DNA of 64,000 nucleotides from Rathayibacter agropyri (GTDB lineage: Bacteria; Actinomycetota; Actinomycetes; Actinomycetales; Microbacteriaceae). The position numbers and the translations under genes are program-made. The notes under the pieces were generated by a model. The model was not told the origin of the DNA. It saw nothing but the letters and a program-made list of their open reading frames with translations, and ran no database searches. This document shows positions 35,053 to 44,087 of the stretch, in pieces. Numbering within the stretch: the stretch's first letter is position 1; every line of letters starts with the position of its first letter. The stretch covers positions 496,001 through 560,000 of the forward strand of contig NZ_JABRPL010000002.1 in the NCBI RefSeq assembly GCF_013249015.1, written 5' to 3'.

Positions 35053-37455
35053 TTACGCCGACTCGAGCAGCGGCTCCGGGTCGCGGAGCGCGGGGGTCAG
35101 CCCCCGACGTCGGCGCGCCGCTGCCAGCACGGTGACCACGAACGCCCCGGCCAGCCACAGCAGCAGCACCAGCACCGCGTGCGCCACCCCGATGCTCCCG
35201 CCCGCGATCAGTGAGCGGAACGCCTCCACCGTCCACGTCAGTGGCAGCACCCCGTGGATCACCTGGAAAAAGGCCGGCGCGGTCTCAACCGGGTACGTCC
35301 CTCCGGCAGAGGACAACTGCAGCACGATCAACAGCAGGGCCAGAAACCGTCCCGGCGCATCCAGCAGTGCGATCAGCGCCTGATTGATAGCCACGAAGGT
35401 CAGGCTCGTCAGGACCGCGATTCCGATCAGCCCCGGCAGGTTCGAGGCCTCGACCCCCACCCCGAAGCGGATGACCAGCGCGGCCAGCACGCCCTGAGCA
35501 AGGGCCATCAGCGCGCCCGGCAGGTAGCTGCGCACCGCAATCACCCAGGCGGGTCGGCGCTCGGCGAGGAGGCGGGCGCTGAGGGGCGCGCTCATCAAGT
35601 AGAACGCGAGCGCTCCGACCCAGAGCGCCAGGGCCAAGAAGTAGGGAGCGAGGCCGTAGCCGTAGGAGGGCACGCGGTTCAGCCGTTGCGCATCGAGGCC
35701 GACCGGAGCCGCGGCGACCGCGCTGAGCGCTCGCGCCTGCTCGTCGGTGTAGCTGGGCACGTCGGCTGCGCCGTCGGTCAGCTTCGTGTCGAGTGTCCGC
35801 GATCCGGAGGCGAGGGAGTCGACGCCGCTCTCGAGGTCGCGGGAGCCGTCGGCGGCGACGGTGGTTCCCGAGGCGGCGGAGCTGGCACCGTCGGCGAGTG
35901 CGGCGGCGCCGGTTGCGACGTCGGCCGTCCCGGAGGAGAGAGTCGCGGCACCGGAGGCCGCATCGGCGATGCCGGTGCTGAGCGGGCCGATCGCGCCCGC
36001 GAGGGTGTCCACTCCGCCCGCAAGCTGCGTTGCGCCGCCGTCGAGCGACGCCGCGCCGCCGGCCAGCGTCTGCGCGCCGGCCGAAAGCTTCTGCGCTCCG
36101 GCGTCGGCGGAGGCGGCGCCGGTCGCGACCGCGGACGCGCCGGTCGCGAGGTCGGCAGCCCCGCCGGAGACCGAGGAGGCGTCGGCGGTGAGGGCCGTCA
36201 GACCGGACCTGCCGTCGCCGACGAGGGCCGTCGTCCCGCCGCCGAGAGCCCGCGCCCCCGCATCGGCCGTGGACGCTCCACCGGCGACGGCGGCGGCGCC
36301 CTGCTTGAGCGCTGTCAGTGCAGCGACGCGCTGGGCGTCCGTAAGGGAGTCGTAGCGGGCAAGGAGCGAGGCGAGACCGGAATCGACTCCCGCCGCACCG
36401 GTCGCGAGGGCCGGGGTGCCCGCGGCGAGGGTTCCCGCGCCGGCCGCGAGCTGCTGCGCCGCACCGAGTGCCGCCCGTGCGCCGTCCGCCACAGAACCGG
36501 CGCCGGTCGAGAGGGACTGTGCCCCTGAGGCCGCCGAGACGGCTCCGTCCTTCAACCCCGATGTCCCCGACGCGAGGTCCGCGGCTCCCGAGGCGAGGCC
36601 GCCCGCGCCGCTGTCGAGCTGCTGCGCACCAGATGCGACCGTGCGTGCGCCGGAGTCGAGGGCTCCCACCTGCTGGGGCAGCTGGCCCGTCCCATCGGCG
36701 ATTCGCTGGAGCCCCGAGGACAGGGTCGCGGCTCCGTCGGAAGCCGACGAGGCGCCGGAGCGGAGCGCGGCGGCACCGGTCGCGAGCTGCGCCGTGCCGT
36801 CTTGGAGCTGCGCGAGGCCGACGACGAGCTTCGAGGACCCCGCCGAAGCGCGGTCGGCGCCATCCGCGAGTTGCCCCGCCCCGTCGGCCGCCTGCTCCAG
36901 GCTCGAGTGCACATCGGTGAAACCGAGGTAGACGTTCTGCAGGTACGTCTCTCCCACTTTCTTCTCGAGCGTCTGCGTGACGGTACTGCCGATCGTCGAC
37001 GCGATGTTGCCGACGATCAGGTTGGCGCCGTCGTTCGTCTCGACCGAGAGCATCGCCTGCACGGCGGCGGACGGATCGTCGCCGCCCACTGAAGCAACGT
37101 CCGCGGAGAACCCCGCGGGAACGGTCAGCACGGCATACACGTCGCCCGAGGCCAGCTCGCGCGCTGCCTCGTCGGCACCGACGGCGGTCCAGGCGAAGTT
37201 CGATTCCGAGGTGCTGCTGGTCAGCTCCTCGGCCAGGTCGTGGCCGAGGGCGAGGGCCGAGCCGTCGGAGGCGGTCGCGCCGGCATCCTCGTTCACGATC
37301 GCGGCGGGCACGGTGTCGAGGTGGTGGGTCGGATCGAGGTTCGCCGAGGTCAGCAAACCCGCATAAATCAGCGGGATGAGCGCGATCGCGGCAAAGACGA
37401 CGGCGAGGCGCGGGTTCACGGCGCGCAGGGTACGGCCGAGCGGTGTGGTGGTCAT
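35053..37455 (-). CDS. YhgE/Pip-like membrane protein with long Gly/Ala/Ser repeat domain
   Basis: An 800-residue protein. One N-terminal helix ([19 protein letters not shown]) is followed by a large outside domain and five C-terminal helices of ABC-2 membrane type. From about residue 165 to 540 the outside part is made of dozens of short units of the form ASGAxxLAxGA/DGAxxLxxG, likely a long helical or coiled rod. This layout is that of the YhgE/Pip family, whose members act in phage adsorption or type VII-like secretion in some Gram-positives. It starts at ATG 37455, 8 bp after the TetR gene stop, so one operon. Role here unknown. Confidence 0.85.
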   Translation of the reverse strand: MTTTPLGRTLRAVNPRLAVVFAAIALIPLIYAGLLTSANLDPTHHLDTVPAAIVNEDAGATASDGSALALGHDLAEELTSSTSESNFAWTAVGADEAARELASGDVYAVLTVPAGFSADVASVGGDDPSAAVQAMLSVETNDGANLIVGNIASTIGSTVTQTLEKKVGETYLQNVYLGFTDVHSSLEQAADGAGQLADGADRASAGSSKLVVGLAQLQDGTAQLATGAAALRSGASSASDGAATLSSGLQRIADGTGQLPQQVGALDSGARTVASGAQQLDSGAGGLASGAADLASGTSGLKDGAVSAASGAQSLSTGAGSVADGARAALGAAQQLAAGAGTLAAGTPALATGAAGVDSGLASLLARYDSLTDAQRVAALTALKQGAAAVAGGASTADAGARALGGGTTALVGDGRSGLTALTADASSVSGGAADLATGASAVATGAASADAGAQKLSAGAQTLAGGAASLDGGATQLAGGVDTLAGAIGPLSTGIADAASGAATLSSGTADVATGAAALADGASSAASGTTVAADGSRDLESGVDSLASGSRTLDTKLTDGAADVPSYTDEQARALSAVAAAPVGLDAQRLNRVPSYGYGLAPYFLALALWVGALAFYLMSAPLSARLLAERRPAWVIAVRSYLPGALMALAQGVLAALVIRFGVGVEASNLPGLIGIAVLTSLTFVAINQALIALLDAPGRFLALLLIVLQLSSAGGTYPVETAPAFFQVIHGVLPLTWTVEAFRSLIAGGSIGVAHAVLVLLLWLAGAFVVTVLAAARRRRGLTPALRDPEPLLESA

Positions 37456-37462
37456 GGTCCTT

Positions 37463-38065
37463 CTACTTCGTGGAGTGCAGGGCGGCGAGCCGCTGCGACG
37501 CGACTCCAGTGACGAGGAGTTCGGCGATATCGGCAGAGGCTTCGGCGGCCGGGCGGCGGGCCTCGCCGTCGAGGAGCCAGCCGACGACGAGCCAGGTCGT
37601 TCCGGCAGCGAGGAAGACGGCGAAGCGCTCGACACGGGCGTGGTCGCCTTCGCCCGGAGTGCGTTCCGCGAGGGGCGAGAAGGTGAGGAGCCGCTGCGCG
37701 AGGAACGCGACGACCGACTCCTGCACCGCGCGGGCCGTGCCTCCGCTGAGCACCCGGCGGAAGAAGTCGGCGTGCCCGAGCAGGCCCTCGAGCAACCCGC
37801 GGACCACGCGCGGGACCGCGCCCTCCCAGTCAGCCTGCGGTGCAACGGGCGCGACAGCCGCAAACAGCGCGTGCATCCGCTCGACGGCAGCGGCCTCGAT
37901 CAGCGAGGGGACGTCGCCGAAGTGCTGGTAGAACGTGGGCCGGCTCACGCCCGCCTCCGCGCAGAGTTCGGTGATCGACGGCTGCTCGTCGCCTGGTCGG
38001 TCCAGCGCCGTCGTGATCGCAGACAGCAGCAGTTCGCGCGAGCGGATGAGCCGCGGGTCGGTCAC
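37463..38065 (-). CDS. TetR-family transcriptional regulator
   Basis: A 200-residue regulator. The N-terminal helix-turn-helix is PSITELCAEAGVSRPTFYQHFGDVPSLIEAA (about residues 28-60). The C-terminal ligand domain is helical and unlike named subfamilies. GTG start at 38065. It forms an operon with the YhgE-like gene just downstream and is preceded by a near-perfect palindrome at 38097-38136, probably its own operator. Confidence 0.88.
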   Translation of the reverse strand: MTDPRLIRSRELLLSAITTALDRPGDEQPSITELCAEAGVSRPTFYQHFGDVPSLIEAAAVERMHALFAAVAPVAPQADWEGAVPRVVRGLLEGLLGHADFFRRVLSGGTARAVQESVVAFLAQRLLTFSPLAERTPGEGDHARVERFAVFLAAGTTWLVVGWLLDGEARRPAAEASADIAELLVTGVASQRLAALHSTK

Positions 38066-38096
38066 GAGGGTCCTCTTCTCCGGCGCCCGGAAGCGC

Positions 38097-38136
38097 CTTC
38101 TTTACGTCCGTCAAGTAACTTACAGCCGTAAAGAAG
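38097..38136. promoter_or_regulatory. Palindromic operator upstream of the tetR-yhgE operon
   Basis: CTTCTTTACG (38097-38106) and CGTAAAGAAG (38127-38136) are exact 10-bp inverted arms. The 20 nt between them are also nearly symmetrical around AAGTAACTT. It lies 31 bp upstream of the TetR start. Size and position suit TetR autoregulation; AT-rich arms in GC-rich DNA also make it a promoter candidate. Confidence 0.65.
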
Positions 38137-38149
38137 AGCGCGCAAGCGC

Positions 38150-39142
38150 TCAGGAGGCGGGAGGCCGGGGAATCAACGTCGCGATCTCGGAGGTGGCGAC
38201 GATCACAGAGTCGTGCGGAGTGAGCCCAGGGCTGCGCGGAATCGGCACAGGCAGGCGCACCAGCAACGCACCCGGGTCCACTCCGAAGCGCCCCGACCTG
38301 GTGCGGCCGAGCAGATCGCCGTCCAGCTCCGCGAGAACAGGCTGGTCCAGGTCGAACGCGAACTCGCGGCCCGGCCACTGCCGCAGCGACGCGAGCCCGT
38401 TGCGGTTGCCGGTCGCCACATCGAGTGCCAAGCCGAAGCGACGGCGCAACAGCACCAGTTCCAGATCGCCGTCATCGAGCACCGCGCCGGCCGCGAGTTC
38501 GATGTTGGCGACGACAGAGCTGCAGTTGCAGGCCAACAGCATGAAGCAGCGCTGTGGAGGCTCCGCCGCCCCGTCAATCGTCAGCGTCGCCTCGAAGCCG
38601 GCCTTGAACATCGCCGGCGCCCCGGCCGCGAAGTAGGCGCCCCAGCCCACCCGCTTCTTCAACTCCTCGTCCGTGTTCTGCATGATCTCCGCGTCGAGGC
38701 CCACGCCGCCCATCACCATGAACACCCGCTCCTCGCCGTCGTCGAACGTCGCGATGCCCACATCGATCGCCCGATTTTGCCCGAGCAGGGCGATCTCGAC
38801 GGCCTCGGGGAGCGATCCGAGCGGGATCCCAAGGTTGCGGGCGAGGAGGTTCCCCGTCCCGCTCGGCAGCAGTCCGTACGGAATCCCGGTGCCGCGGAGG
38901 GCCGTCGCCACTGCGCGCACCGTGCCATCGCCACCCATCGAGCAGATCAGGTCGGGCTCGGCCTCCACGGCGGCTCGGGCCGCGGCCGCACCGGAGTCGT
39001 CGGGACTGGTCGTGAACCAGAGCGGCTCGTTCCAGCCGTGCCGGCGGGCGATCGTCGCGACCAGGTCCTCCGCCGCAACGACGTTGTCGAACTTGCTCGG
39101 ATTGATCACGACGGCCAGGGTTCGCTTTTCGAGTGCCTTCAC
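38150..39142 (-). CDS. Diacylglycerol/lipid kinase (YegS/DagK family)
   Basis: A 330-residue lipid kinase. The N-terminal domain carries VVINPSKFD and the nucleotide-binding loop ICSMGGDGTVRAVATALRGT near residue 95, followed by GLLPSGTGNLLARNL. The C-terminal beta-sandwich has VFMVMGGVGLDAEIM and DGDLELVLLRRR. Such enzymes phosphorylate diacylglycerol or related lipids at the membrane. The GTG at 39142 lies 4 bp beyond the preceding stop, implying coupling with the GH76 gene. Confidence 0.88.
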   Translation of the reverse strand: MKALEKRTLAVVINPSKFDNVVAAEDLVATIARRHGWNEPLWFTTSPDDSGAAAARAAVEAEPDLICSMGGDGTVRAVATALRGTGIPYGLLPSGTGNLLARNLGIPLGSLPEAVEIALLGQNRAIDVGIATFDDGEERVFMVMGGVGLDAEIMQNTDEELKKRVGWGAYFAAGAPAMFKAGFEATLTIDGAAEPPQRCFMLLACNCSSVVANIELAAGAVLDDGDLELVLLRRRFGLALDVATGNRNGLASLRQWPGREFAFDLDQPVLAELDGDLLGRTRSGRFGVDPGALLVRLPVPIPRSPGLTPHDSVIVATSEIATLIPRPPAS

Positions 39143-39146
39143 CCGG

Positions 39147-40211
39147 TCAGTCTGCGACGAACGACGCCCGCTCCAGCGCCGCGGCGGCCTCGATCGCCAG
39201 AACGGCGCCGATTTGGGCCGAAAGACTGGCGGGCCCTGAGGGTGGGGCGTCCCAGCGCGGGCCGGCCAGCAGCACTCCGCGACGCTCACTCGAGCGCTGC
39301 AGAGCGGCGACACTGCCCGTGACGAAGCCGCGCACACGCTCCGCGACCGCTGGCTCGACTCCGCGGGTCGTTGCGAGGTCGACAAGATGCCGGTAGGCGA
39401 TGCCGCCGAACAGCGCGCCGTCGCCCGTGCCCTGCTCGACGAAGACGCCGTCGGGAGCGAGCCGGTCGAGCAGATCCTCCGCCGTCCGGGATGCGTGCTC
39501 GAGGAGGCGCGAATCGGGCCGCAGCCGGTGCAGCGCCAGGGCGGACCCCAGGTAGACGCCGTGGTTGTAGCTGAAGGCCCACTCATCGCGCGTCGTCCCG
39601 CCCTCGCGACCGATGCCGTCGGCCACGAAGCCGGTGTCGTCGTCCCGCAACCGGACATGCATCCAGTCGAAGGCGGCTCGCGAAAGCTCCTCGCGGCCAG
39701 CGGGGCGAAGGCGCTCCAGCCGCGCGCCGAGGATCGCAAAGGGGCCGTTCGCCGGAGCGTTCTTGTAGTGCAGCTGACGGCGGCGCCACGCGAGGCTCGC
39801 CCCGTGACGGAGGTTCCACCCCTTCTCGACCGCGAAGCGCCACAGCCGATCGGCACGGTCGAGCCACCGCGGATCGCCCGAGGCCTCACCGAGCCGCGCA
39901 AGGGCACCACCGAGCCACATCATGTCGTCGAAGTAGCCGTTGACCAGGCGTCCGCCGTTGCGCAGGCGGATGGCGCGGTGGATCTGCCTGGCCCGCTCAA
40001 GGTGCGCCTCATCGCCCGTGCGCTCGAAGGCGTCGACCGCCGCGTCAATCGCGTGCGCCAGCCACCAGTAGTTGAACTCGAGATCCGCTCGCAGCGACGT
40101 CGGGTAGCTCATGTGGTAGCCGAGCAGCGGCACCGCGAAGAGCCGCTCGAGACTCTCCTGCGCGGTGTCCGCGAGGCTACTCGTAGACGTGCGGGGCGAG
40201 GACGGCGACAT
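39147..40211 (-). CDS. Glycoside hydrolase family 76 (alpha-1,6-mannanase type) protein
   Basis: A 354-residue all-helical (alpha/alpha)6-barrel protein without a signal peptide, so cytoplasmic as predicted. The paired catalytic aspartates of GH76 fit GYFDDMMWLGGALARL near residue 93, and EWAFSYNHGVYLGSALAL near residue 215 matches the family's second conserved block. Known GH76 enzymes cut alpha-1,6-mannan; the true substrate here is unknown. The ATG at 40211 overlaps hpt by 35 bp; a later start would remove conserved helix 1. Confidence 0.75.
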   Translation of the reverse strand: MSPSSPRTSTSSLADTAQESLERLFAVPLLGYHMSYPTSLRADLEFNYWWLAHAIDAAVDAFERTGDEAHLERARQIHRAIRLRNGGRLVNGYFDDMMWLGGALARLGEASGDPRWLDRADRLWRFAVEKGWNLRHGASLAWRRRQLHYKNAPANGPFAILGARLERLRPAGREELSRAAFDWMHVRLRDDDTGFVADGIGREGGTTRDEWAFSYNHGVYLGSALALHRLRPDSRLLEHASRTAEDLLDRLAPDGVFVEQGTGDGALFGGIAYRHLVDLATTRGVEPAVAERVRGFVTGSVAALQRSSERRGVLLAGPRWDAPPSGPASLSAQIGAVLAIEAAAALERASFVAD

Positions 40212-40728
40212 CGCGCAGGTTCCGGTAGCGCTCGGCGTAGTCGAGTCCGTACCCGATCACGAACTCGTTCGGGATGTCAAAGCCGACGTAGGCAACCTCG
40301 ACCTCGACCTTGGCCGCGAGGGGCTTGCGGAACAGGGCACAGATCTCGACGGAGTCCGCTCCTCGGCTGCGCAGATTGCCCTGCAGCCACGAGAGGGTCA
40401 GTCCGGAATCGATGATGTCCTCGACGATCAGGACCTTGCGGTTCGTGATGTCGGAGTCGAGGTCCTTTAGGATGCGGACGACGCCGGAGGACTTGGTGCC
40501 GCTCCCGTAGGAGGAGACGGCCATCCAGTCCATTGCGATGTCGAGCTTGAGCTCTCGCGCCAGGTCCGCCATCACCATCACGGCACCGCGGAGGACGCCG
40601 ACGATAAGCAGGTTCTCGCCCGCGTAGTCGCGTTCAATAGCGCGCGCAAGATCACGAATCCGCTCATGGATCTGCGCCTCGGTGTAGAGGACCTCGGTGA
40701 TGTCGTCGGCAATGTCGGCTGCTTCCAC
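40177..40728 (-). CDS. hpt: Hypoxanthine phosphoribosyltransferase
   Basis: A 183-residue purine-salvage enzyme making IMP/GMP from the bases and PRPP. The PRPP-binding motif is KVLIVEDIIDSGLTLSWL near residue 97; VGVLRGAVMVMADLAREL near residue 45 and FVIGYGLDYAERYRNL at the C-terminus are the expected other blocks. GTG start at 40728. It follows tilS as in most actinobacteria. Confidence 0.95.
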   Translation of the reverse strand: MEAADIADDITEVLYTEAQIHERIRDLARAIERDYAGENLLIVGVLRGAVMVMADLARELKLDIAMDWMAVSSYGSGTKSSGVVRILKDLDSDITNRKVLIVEDIIDSGLTLSWLQGNLRSRGADSVEICALFRKPLAAKVEVEVAYVGFDIPNEFVIGYGLDYAERYRNLRDVAVLAPHVYE

Positions 40729-40822
40729 CCGGCAACTCTACGGCTGGTCCGGCTCCGGATGGCCCTCGCGAGATGCCACATGTGCACGCCTCCGTCGGCG
40801 TGTCGCGTACTCAAGAGGCATC

Positions 40823-41827
40823 TCACGAAGGGGGCGGGAGCGGGGCGAAGACGAGGGTGGTGCCGGAGCGGGTCGCGACGATGCCCGGGAGGTTGATGCC
40901 CTTTTGGCCGTGCCAGTCGGTGACCAGCGCGGCGACGGCCAGCGTCTGTGCGCGCGAGAGCGCGACTCCGAACTCGTTGGCGACGACCAGGCGGATGATG
41001 CGCTGTCGGAGGGCCGGCGGATCGGCGGCGAGCCCCCGGGCGTCGATGGTCACGTGCCCCGCGTCATCCTGCCCGACCAGCTCAAGCGCCCAGTCGAGCG
41101 CAAGCGCGTCCAGCGCGTCGGCGTCCTCGCGTAGTTGCTCCGCCGTGCGCGCCAGCGCCTGCGCCACGCCCGGCCCGAGTTCGTCCTCAAGCACCGGTAG
41201 CACGCGGCGGCGCACCCGCACCCGGGAGTACCGCAAGTCGATGTTCTGCGGGTCGTCCCAGACCACGATCCCCTGATCGGTGCAGGCGCTCCGCGTCGCC
41301 TCGCGGCGCAAGCCCAGGAGGGGGCGACGCAGCCGACCGCTCACCGCCGCCATCCCGTGCAGCGAAGCGGCTCCCGCTCCGCGGGCGAGTCCGAGAAGCA
41401 CCGTCTCCGCCTGGTCGTCGAGGGTGTGTCCGAGGAGGATCGCGGCCGCGCCCGAGGCCGCCATCGCATCGTCGAAAGCGCGGTACCGCGCAGTGCGGGC
41501 CGCCGCCTCCGGACCGCCCTCACCGACCGCCGGGACCGAGACCACCTCGACCAGCACCGGAGCGAGCCCGAGCGCGTGGGCCTGCTCCCCCGCGCGCCGC
41601 GCGACATCGGCCGACGCCTCCTGCAGCCCATGATCGACCACCACCGCGCCGGCCCTTCGGCCACCTCGGGGCGCCTCGAACGCGACGGCCGCCGCGAGCG
41701 CGAGCGAGTCGGCGCCACCGCTCAGCGCGACCAGTACCAGCGCCCCGGGATCGAGCTCAGCGAGGCTCGCTCGCACCGCCCGCCGAATGTCGGCGACAGC
41801 GGGGGTTAGGCGGGGGCGATCGGGCAC
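40823..41827 (-). CDS. tilS: tRNA(Ile)-lysidine synthase
   Basis: A 334-residue enzyme that changes C34 of the tRNA-Ile CAU anticodon to lysidine. The PP-loop motif [17 protein letters not shown] lies near residue 32. VVDHGLQ and the later [23 protein letters not shown] segment are characteristic. [23 protein letters not shown] marks the end of the catalytic domain; only the short actinobacterial C-terminal region follows. GTG start; divergent from ppa. Confidence 0.94.
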   Translation of the reverse strand: MPDRPRLTPAVADIRRAVRASLAELDPGALVLVALSGGADSLALAAAVAFEAPRGGRRAGAVVVDHGLQEASADVARRAGEQAHALGLAPVLVEVVSVPAVGEGGPEAAARTARYRAFDDAMAASGAAAILLGHTLDDQAETVLLGLARGAGAASLHGMAAVSGRLRRPLLGLRREATRSACTDQGIVVWDDPQNIDLRYSRVRVRRRVLPVLEDELGPGVAQALARTAEQLREDADALDALALDWALELVGQDDAGHVTIDARGLAADPPALRQRIIRLVVANEFGVALSRAQTLAVAALVTDWHGQKGINLPGIVATRSGTTLVFAPLPPPS

Positions 41828-41943
41828 ATCAAGTAACGTTAGGCCAGCGATCCGGCCTGCGAGCGCGCATGCGCACGAGCGCGTCGGGGCGGATCACCAC
41901 CGCCGATGCGCCGCTCGCGGCGCCACCGACTCAAGGAGAGAGC

Positions 41944-42435
41944 ATGGCCGCATACGACGTCGTCGTCGAGATCCCCAAGGGGAGCCGCAACAAGTACGAG
42001 GTCGACCACGAGACCGGTCGCGTGTACCTCGACCGCGTGCTCTTCACCTCCTTCGTCTACCCGACGGACTATGGCTACTTCGAGAACACCCTCGGCCTCG
42101 ACGGCGACCCCGTCGACGCGCTGGTGCTGCTCGAGTACCCCGTGTTCCCGGGCGTGGGCGTCTCGGTCCGCCCGGTCGGCGTGCTCAACATGACCGACGA
42201 GGCCGGCTCCGATGCCAAGGTGATCGTGGTCCCCGCGAAGGACCCGCGGTGGCAGCACATCCAGGACATCGGCGACGTTCCCGAGCAGACGAAGAACGAG
42301 ATCAAGCACTTCTTCGAGCGCTACAAGGATCTCGAGCCCGGTAAGTGGGTCAAGGTCGAGGAGTGGGGCGACGCGGCAGAGGCCGAGCAGATCGTCCAGG
42401 ACGGCATCAAGAAGCTGGCCGAAGAGGGGCACTGA
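41944..42435 (+). CDS. ppa: Inorganic pyrophosphatase (family I)
   Basis: A 163-residue soluble pyrophosphatase. It shows [44 protein letters not shown] with the metal-binding aspartates, and [12 protein letters not shown]. The ATG at 41944 follows AAGGAGAG, a strong ribosome-binding site. Single-gene transcript ending at the hairpin 42451-42494. Confidence 0.96.
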   Translation: MAAYDVVVEIPKGSRNKYEVDHETGRVYLDRVLFTSFVYPTDYGYFENTLGLDGDPVDALVLLEYPVFPGVGVSVRPVGVLNMTDEAGSDAKVIVVPAKDPRWQHIQDIGDVPEQTKNEIKHFFERYKDLEPGKWVKVEEWGDAAEAEQIVQDGIKKLAEEGH

Positions 42436-42450
42436 CCCCTCGCCTGACAC

Positions 42451-42494
42451 GACACGAACCCCCTCCCGTGGCATGACGGGAGGGGGTTCGTGTC
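42451..42494. terminator. Bidirectional hairpin terminator between ppa and the NlpC/P60 gene
   Basis: GACACGAACCCCCTCCCGT and ACGGGAGGGGGTTCGTGTC form a perfect 19-bp stem with a 6-nt loop, 15 bp past the ppa stop. The neighbouring genes converge here, so it probably serves both. Confidence 0.85.
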
Positions 42495-42534
42495 GTCTCG
42501 GGGCCGTCGTCTCGGGGCTGTCGTTCTCGGGGCG
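42493..42534. repeat. Three 14-nt tandem units with GTCTCGGGG
   Basis: TCGTCTCGGGGCCG, TCGTCTCGGGGCTG and TCGTTCTCGGGGCG follow one another directly after the terminator. The third unit has an inserted T and lacks the penultimate base. The GTCTCG word links them loosely to the dispersed elements elsewhere, but the organisation is different. Confidence 0.6.
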
Positions 42535-42542
42535 GCGAGACC

Positions 42543-44087
42543 TCAGGCGCTCGGGCGGCCGACCATCGTGGCCGGGGAGCCCCAGGTGTTCCAGATCCGC
42601 ACAGGCTTGCCGTAATCGGCGGCCTCGAGGATCTGATTGTTCCCGAGGTAAATGGCCACGTGGTAGTAGTCGCCGCCGCCACCCCAGAAGATGAGGTCGC
42701 CACGCTGACGCTGGCTGTACGGAACGAGCTTGCCCGCACCGGCCATGGTGGAGTACTGATTCGTCGCGGAATGCGTCCCGATGTACAGGCCCGCGGAGGC
42801 GTACGACGCCTTGGTGAGACCGGAGCAGTCCCACTGGTTCGGACCCATACCGCCGAGCACATACTCCTCACCGAGTTGAGCCATCGCGTACGAGATGGCG
42901 GTCTCCACCGCGCTGCTCTGCGGCTGCAGGACAGGGGCGGACACCGCCTGCGGAAGGGGCGCGGGGGCCTGGACCGGTGCGGGCTGGGCAGCGGCGGGCG
43001 CCGGCGCAGGCTGCTGCGGAGCGGGCTGCGGCGCCGCAGGCTGTGGGAGAGGGGCTGCGGGCTGCGGTGCGGCCGGTTGCGGGAGGGAGGGAGCAGACTG
43101 CACCGCCTGGGAGGAACTGGACGACGATGCTCCGCGCTGCGACGACGCTGCGGATCGAGCGGCCTCGGCCTGCGCCTTGGCGTCAGCCTGAGCTCGCGCG
43201 TCGGCCTGCGCCTTCGCGTCAGCCTGCGCCTCGGCCTGGGCGCGAGCCTCCGCCTGCGCCTGTGCGGCAGCGGCCTCGTCTGCCTTGCGCTTCTCCTCGC
43301 CAGCGAGGAATGCCTTTTCGACGTCAACAGTCGAGTCCTTGAGCATCGCCAGCTGGGCAATCAGCTGCTCAGACTTCTGCTCCTGCGCGGTCAGGGCCGA
43401 GCGGGCGGACTCGGCCGCGGCATCGGCGTCGGCGCGCGCCTCGTCCGCCTCCTTCGACAGCCTCTCGTGCTCCGTCACGGCCACGTCGGCCTGCTGACCA
43501 AGCGACTCCGCGTTCTGCTTGTCAGCGAGAGCGTCGGCGTAGACCTTCTGCGACTGCTCCGACAGCTGCGACATCGCACCGAGCTGGTAGAGCAGGTCGC
43601 CGGCGTCCTGGCCCTTGGCCACGAGGCTCGCGGAGAGGTCGCCACCGGCTGCGCGCGAGAGGTGTGCGGCAAGCAGACCCGCACGCATCTTCGAGGTCTG
43701 GGCCTGCGCGGAGGCGGCGGTCGCCTTCTCCCCGAGGCTGGAGACGGCCTGTGCGGCGGCGTCGAGAGCCTCCTTGGCCTGGCGCCACGCCTCCGCCTTC
43801 TTCATCGCCGTGATCGACTTCTCGTCGACGCTGGCCTGGAGGCGTGCGATGAGCCCGGTGATCGAGTCGATCTCGGCCTGCTTGCTCGCCTCGTCCTTCT
43901 TCGCATTCTGCACGTCGTCCCACGAGGGGTACTTCGCGTCCTCCGCGAGAGCGGGGGCAATGCCCAGCGAGGCCGTTACGGCACTCACCGCGAAGGCCGC
44001 CGAGATCGTGAGGGGGAGGCGGCCTTTCCAGGCGCGCTCCCGAGGTGCTGGAGTGAAGCTGCGGGCAGTCGTCTGTGCGTCAACCAA
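42543..44087 (-). CDS. NlpC/P60 family peptidoglycan endopeptidase
   Basis: A 514-residue exported protein. TTG at 44087 is taken as start because GGAG lies 8 nt upstream and it directly precedes the signal peptide (PLTISAAFAVSAVTASLGIA, cleavage after PALA). A long coiled coil (about residues 50-260) and an Ala/Gln/Pro-rich linker lead to the catalytic domain: nucleophile Cys in NQWDCSGLTKASYASAG, QRQRGDLIFWGGGGDYYHVA with the catalytic His, and EAADYGKPV. It should cut peptide stems of peptidoglycan. It overlaps the M23 gene by 8 bp, so both are coupled; the layout recalls RipA/RipC-type division hydrolases. Confidence 0.85.
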   Translation of the reverse strand: MVDAQTTARSFTPAPRERAWKGRLPLTISAAFAVSAVTASLGIAPALAEDAKYPSWDDVQNAKKDEASKQAEIDSITGLIARLQASVDEKSITAMKKAEAWRQAKEALDAAAQAVSSLGEKATAASAQAQTSKMRAGLLAAHLSRAAGGDLSASLVAKGQDAGDLLYQLGAMSQLSEQSQKVYADALADKQNAESLGQQADVAVTEHERLSKEADEARADADAAAESARSALTAQEQKSEQLIAQLAMLKDSTVDVEKAFLAGEEKRKADEAAAAQAQAEARAQAEAQADAKAQADARAQADAKAQAEAARSAASSQRGASSSSSSQAVQSAPSLPQPAAPQPAAPLPQPAAPQPAPQQPAPAPAAAQPAPVQAPAPLPQAVSAPVLQPQSSAVETAISYAMAQLGEEYVLGGMGPNQWDCSGLTKASYASAGLYIGTHSATNQYSTMAGAGKLVPYSQRQRGDLIFWGGGGDYYHVAIYLGNNQILEAADYGKPVRIWNTWGSPATMVGRPSA

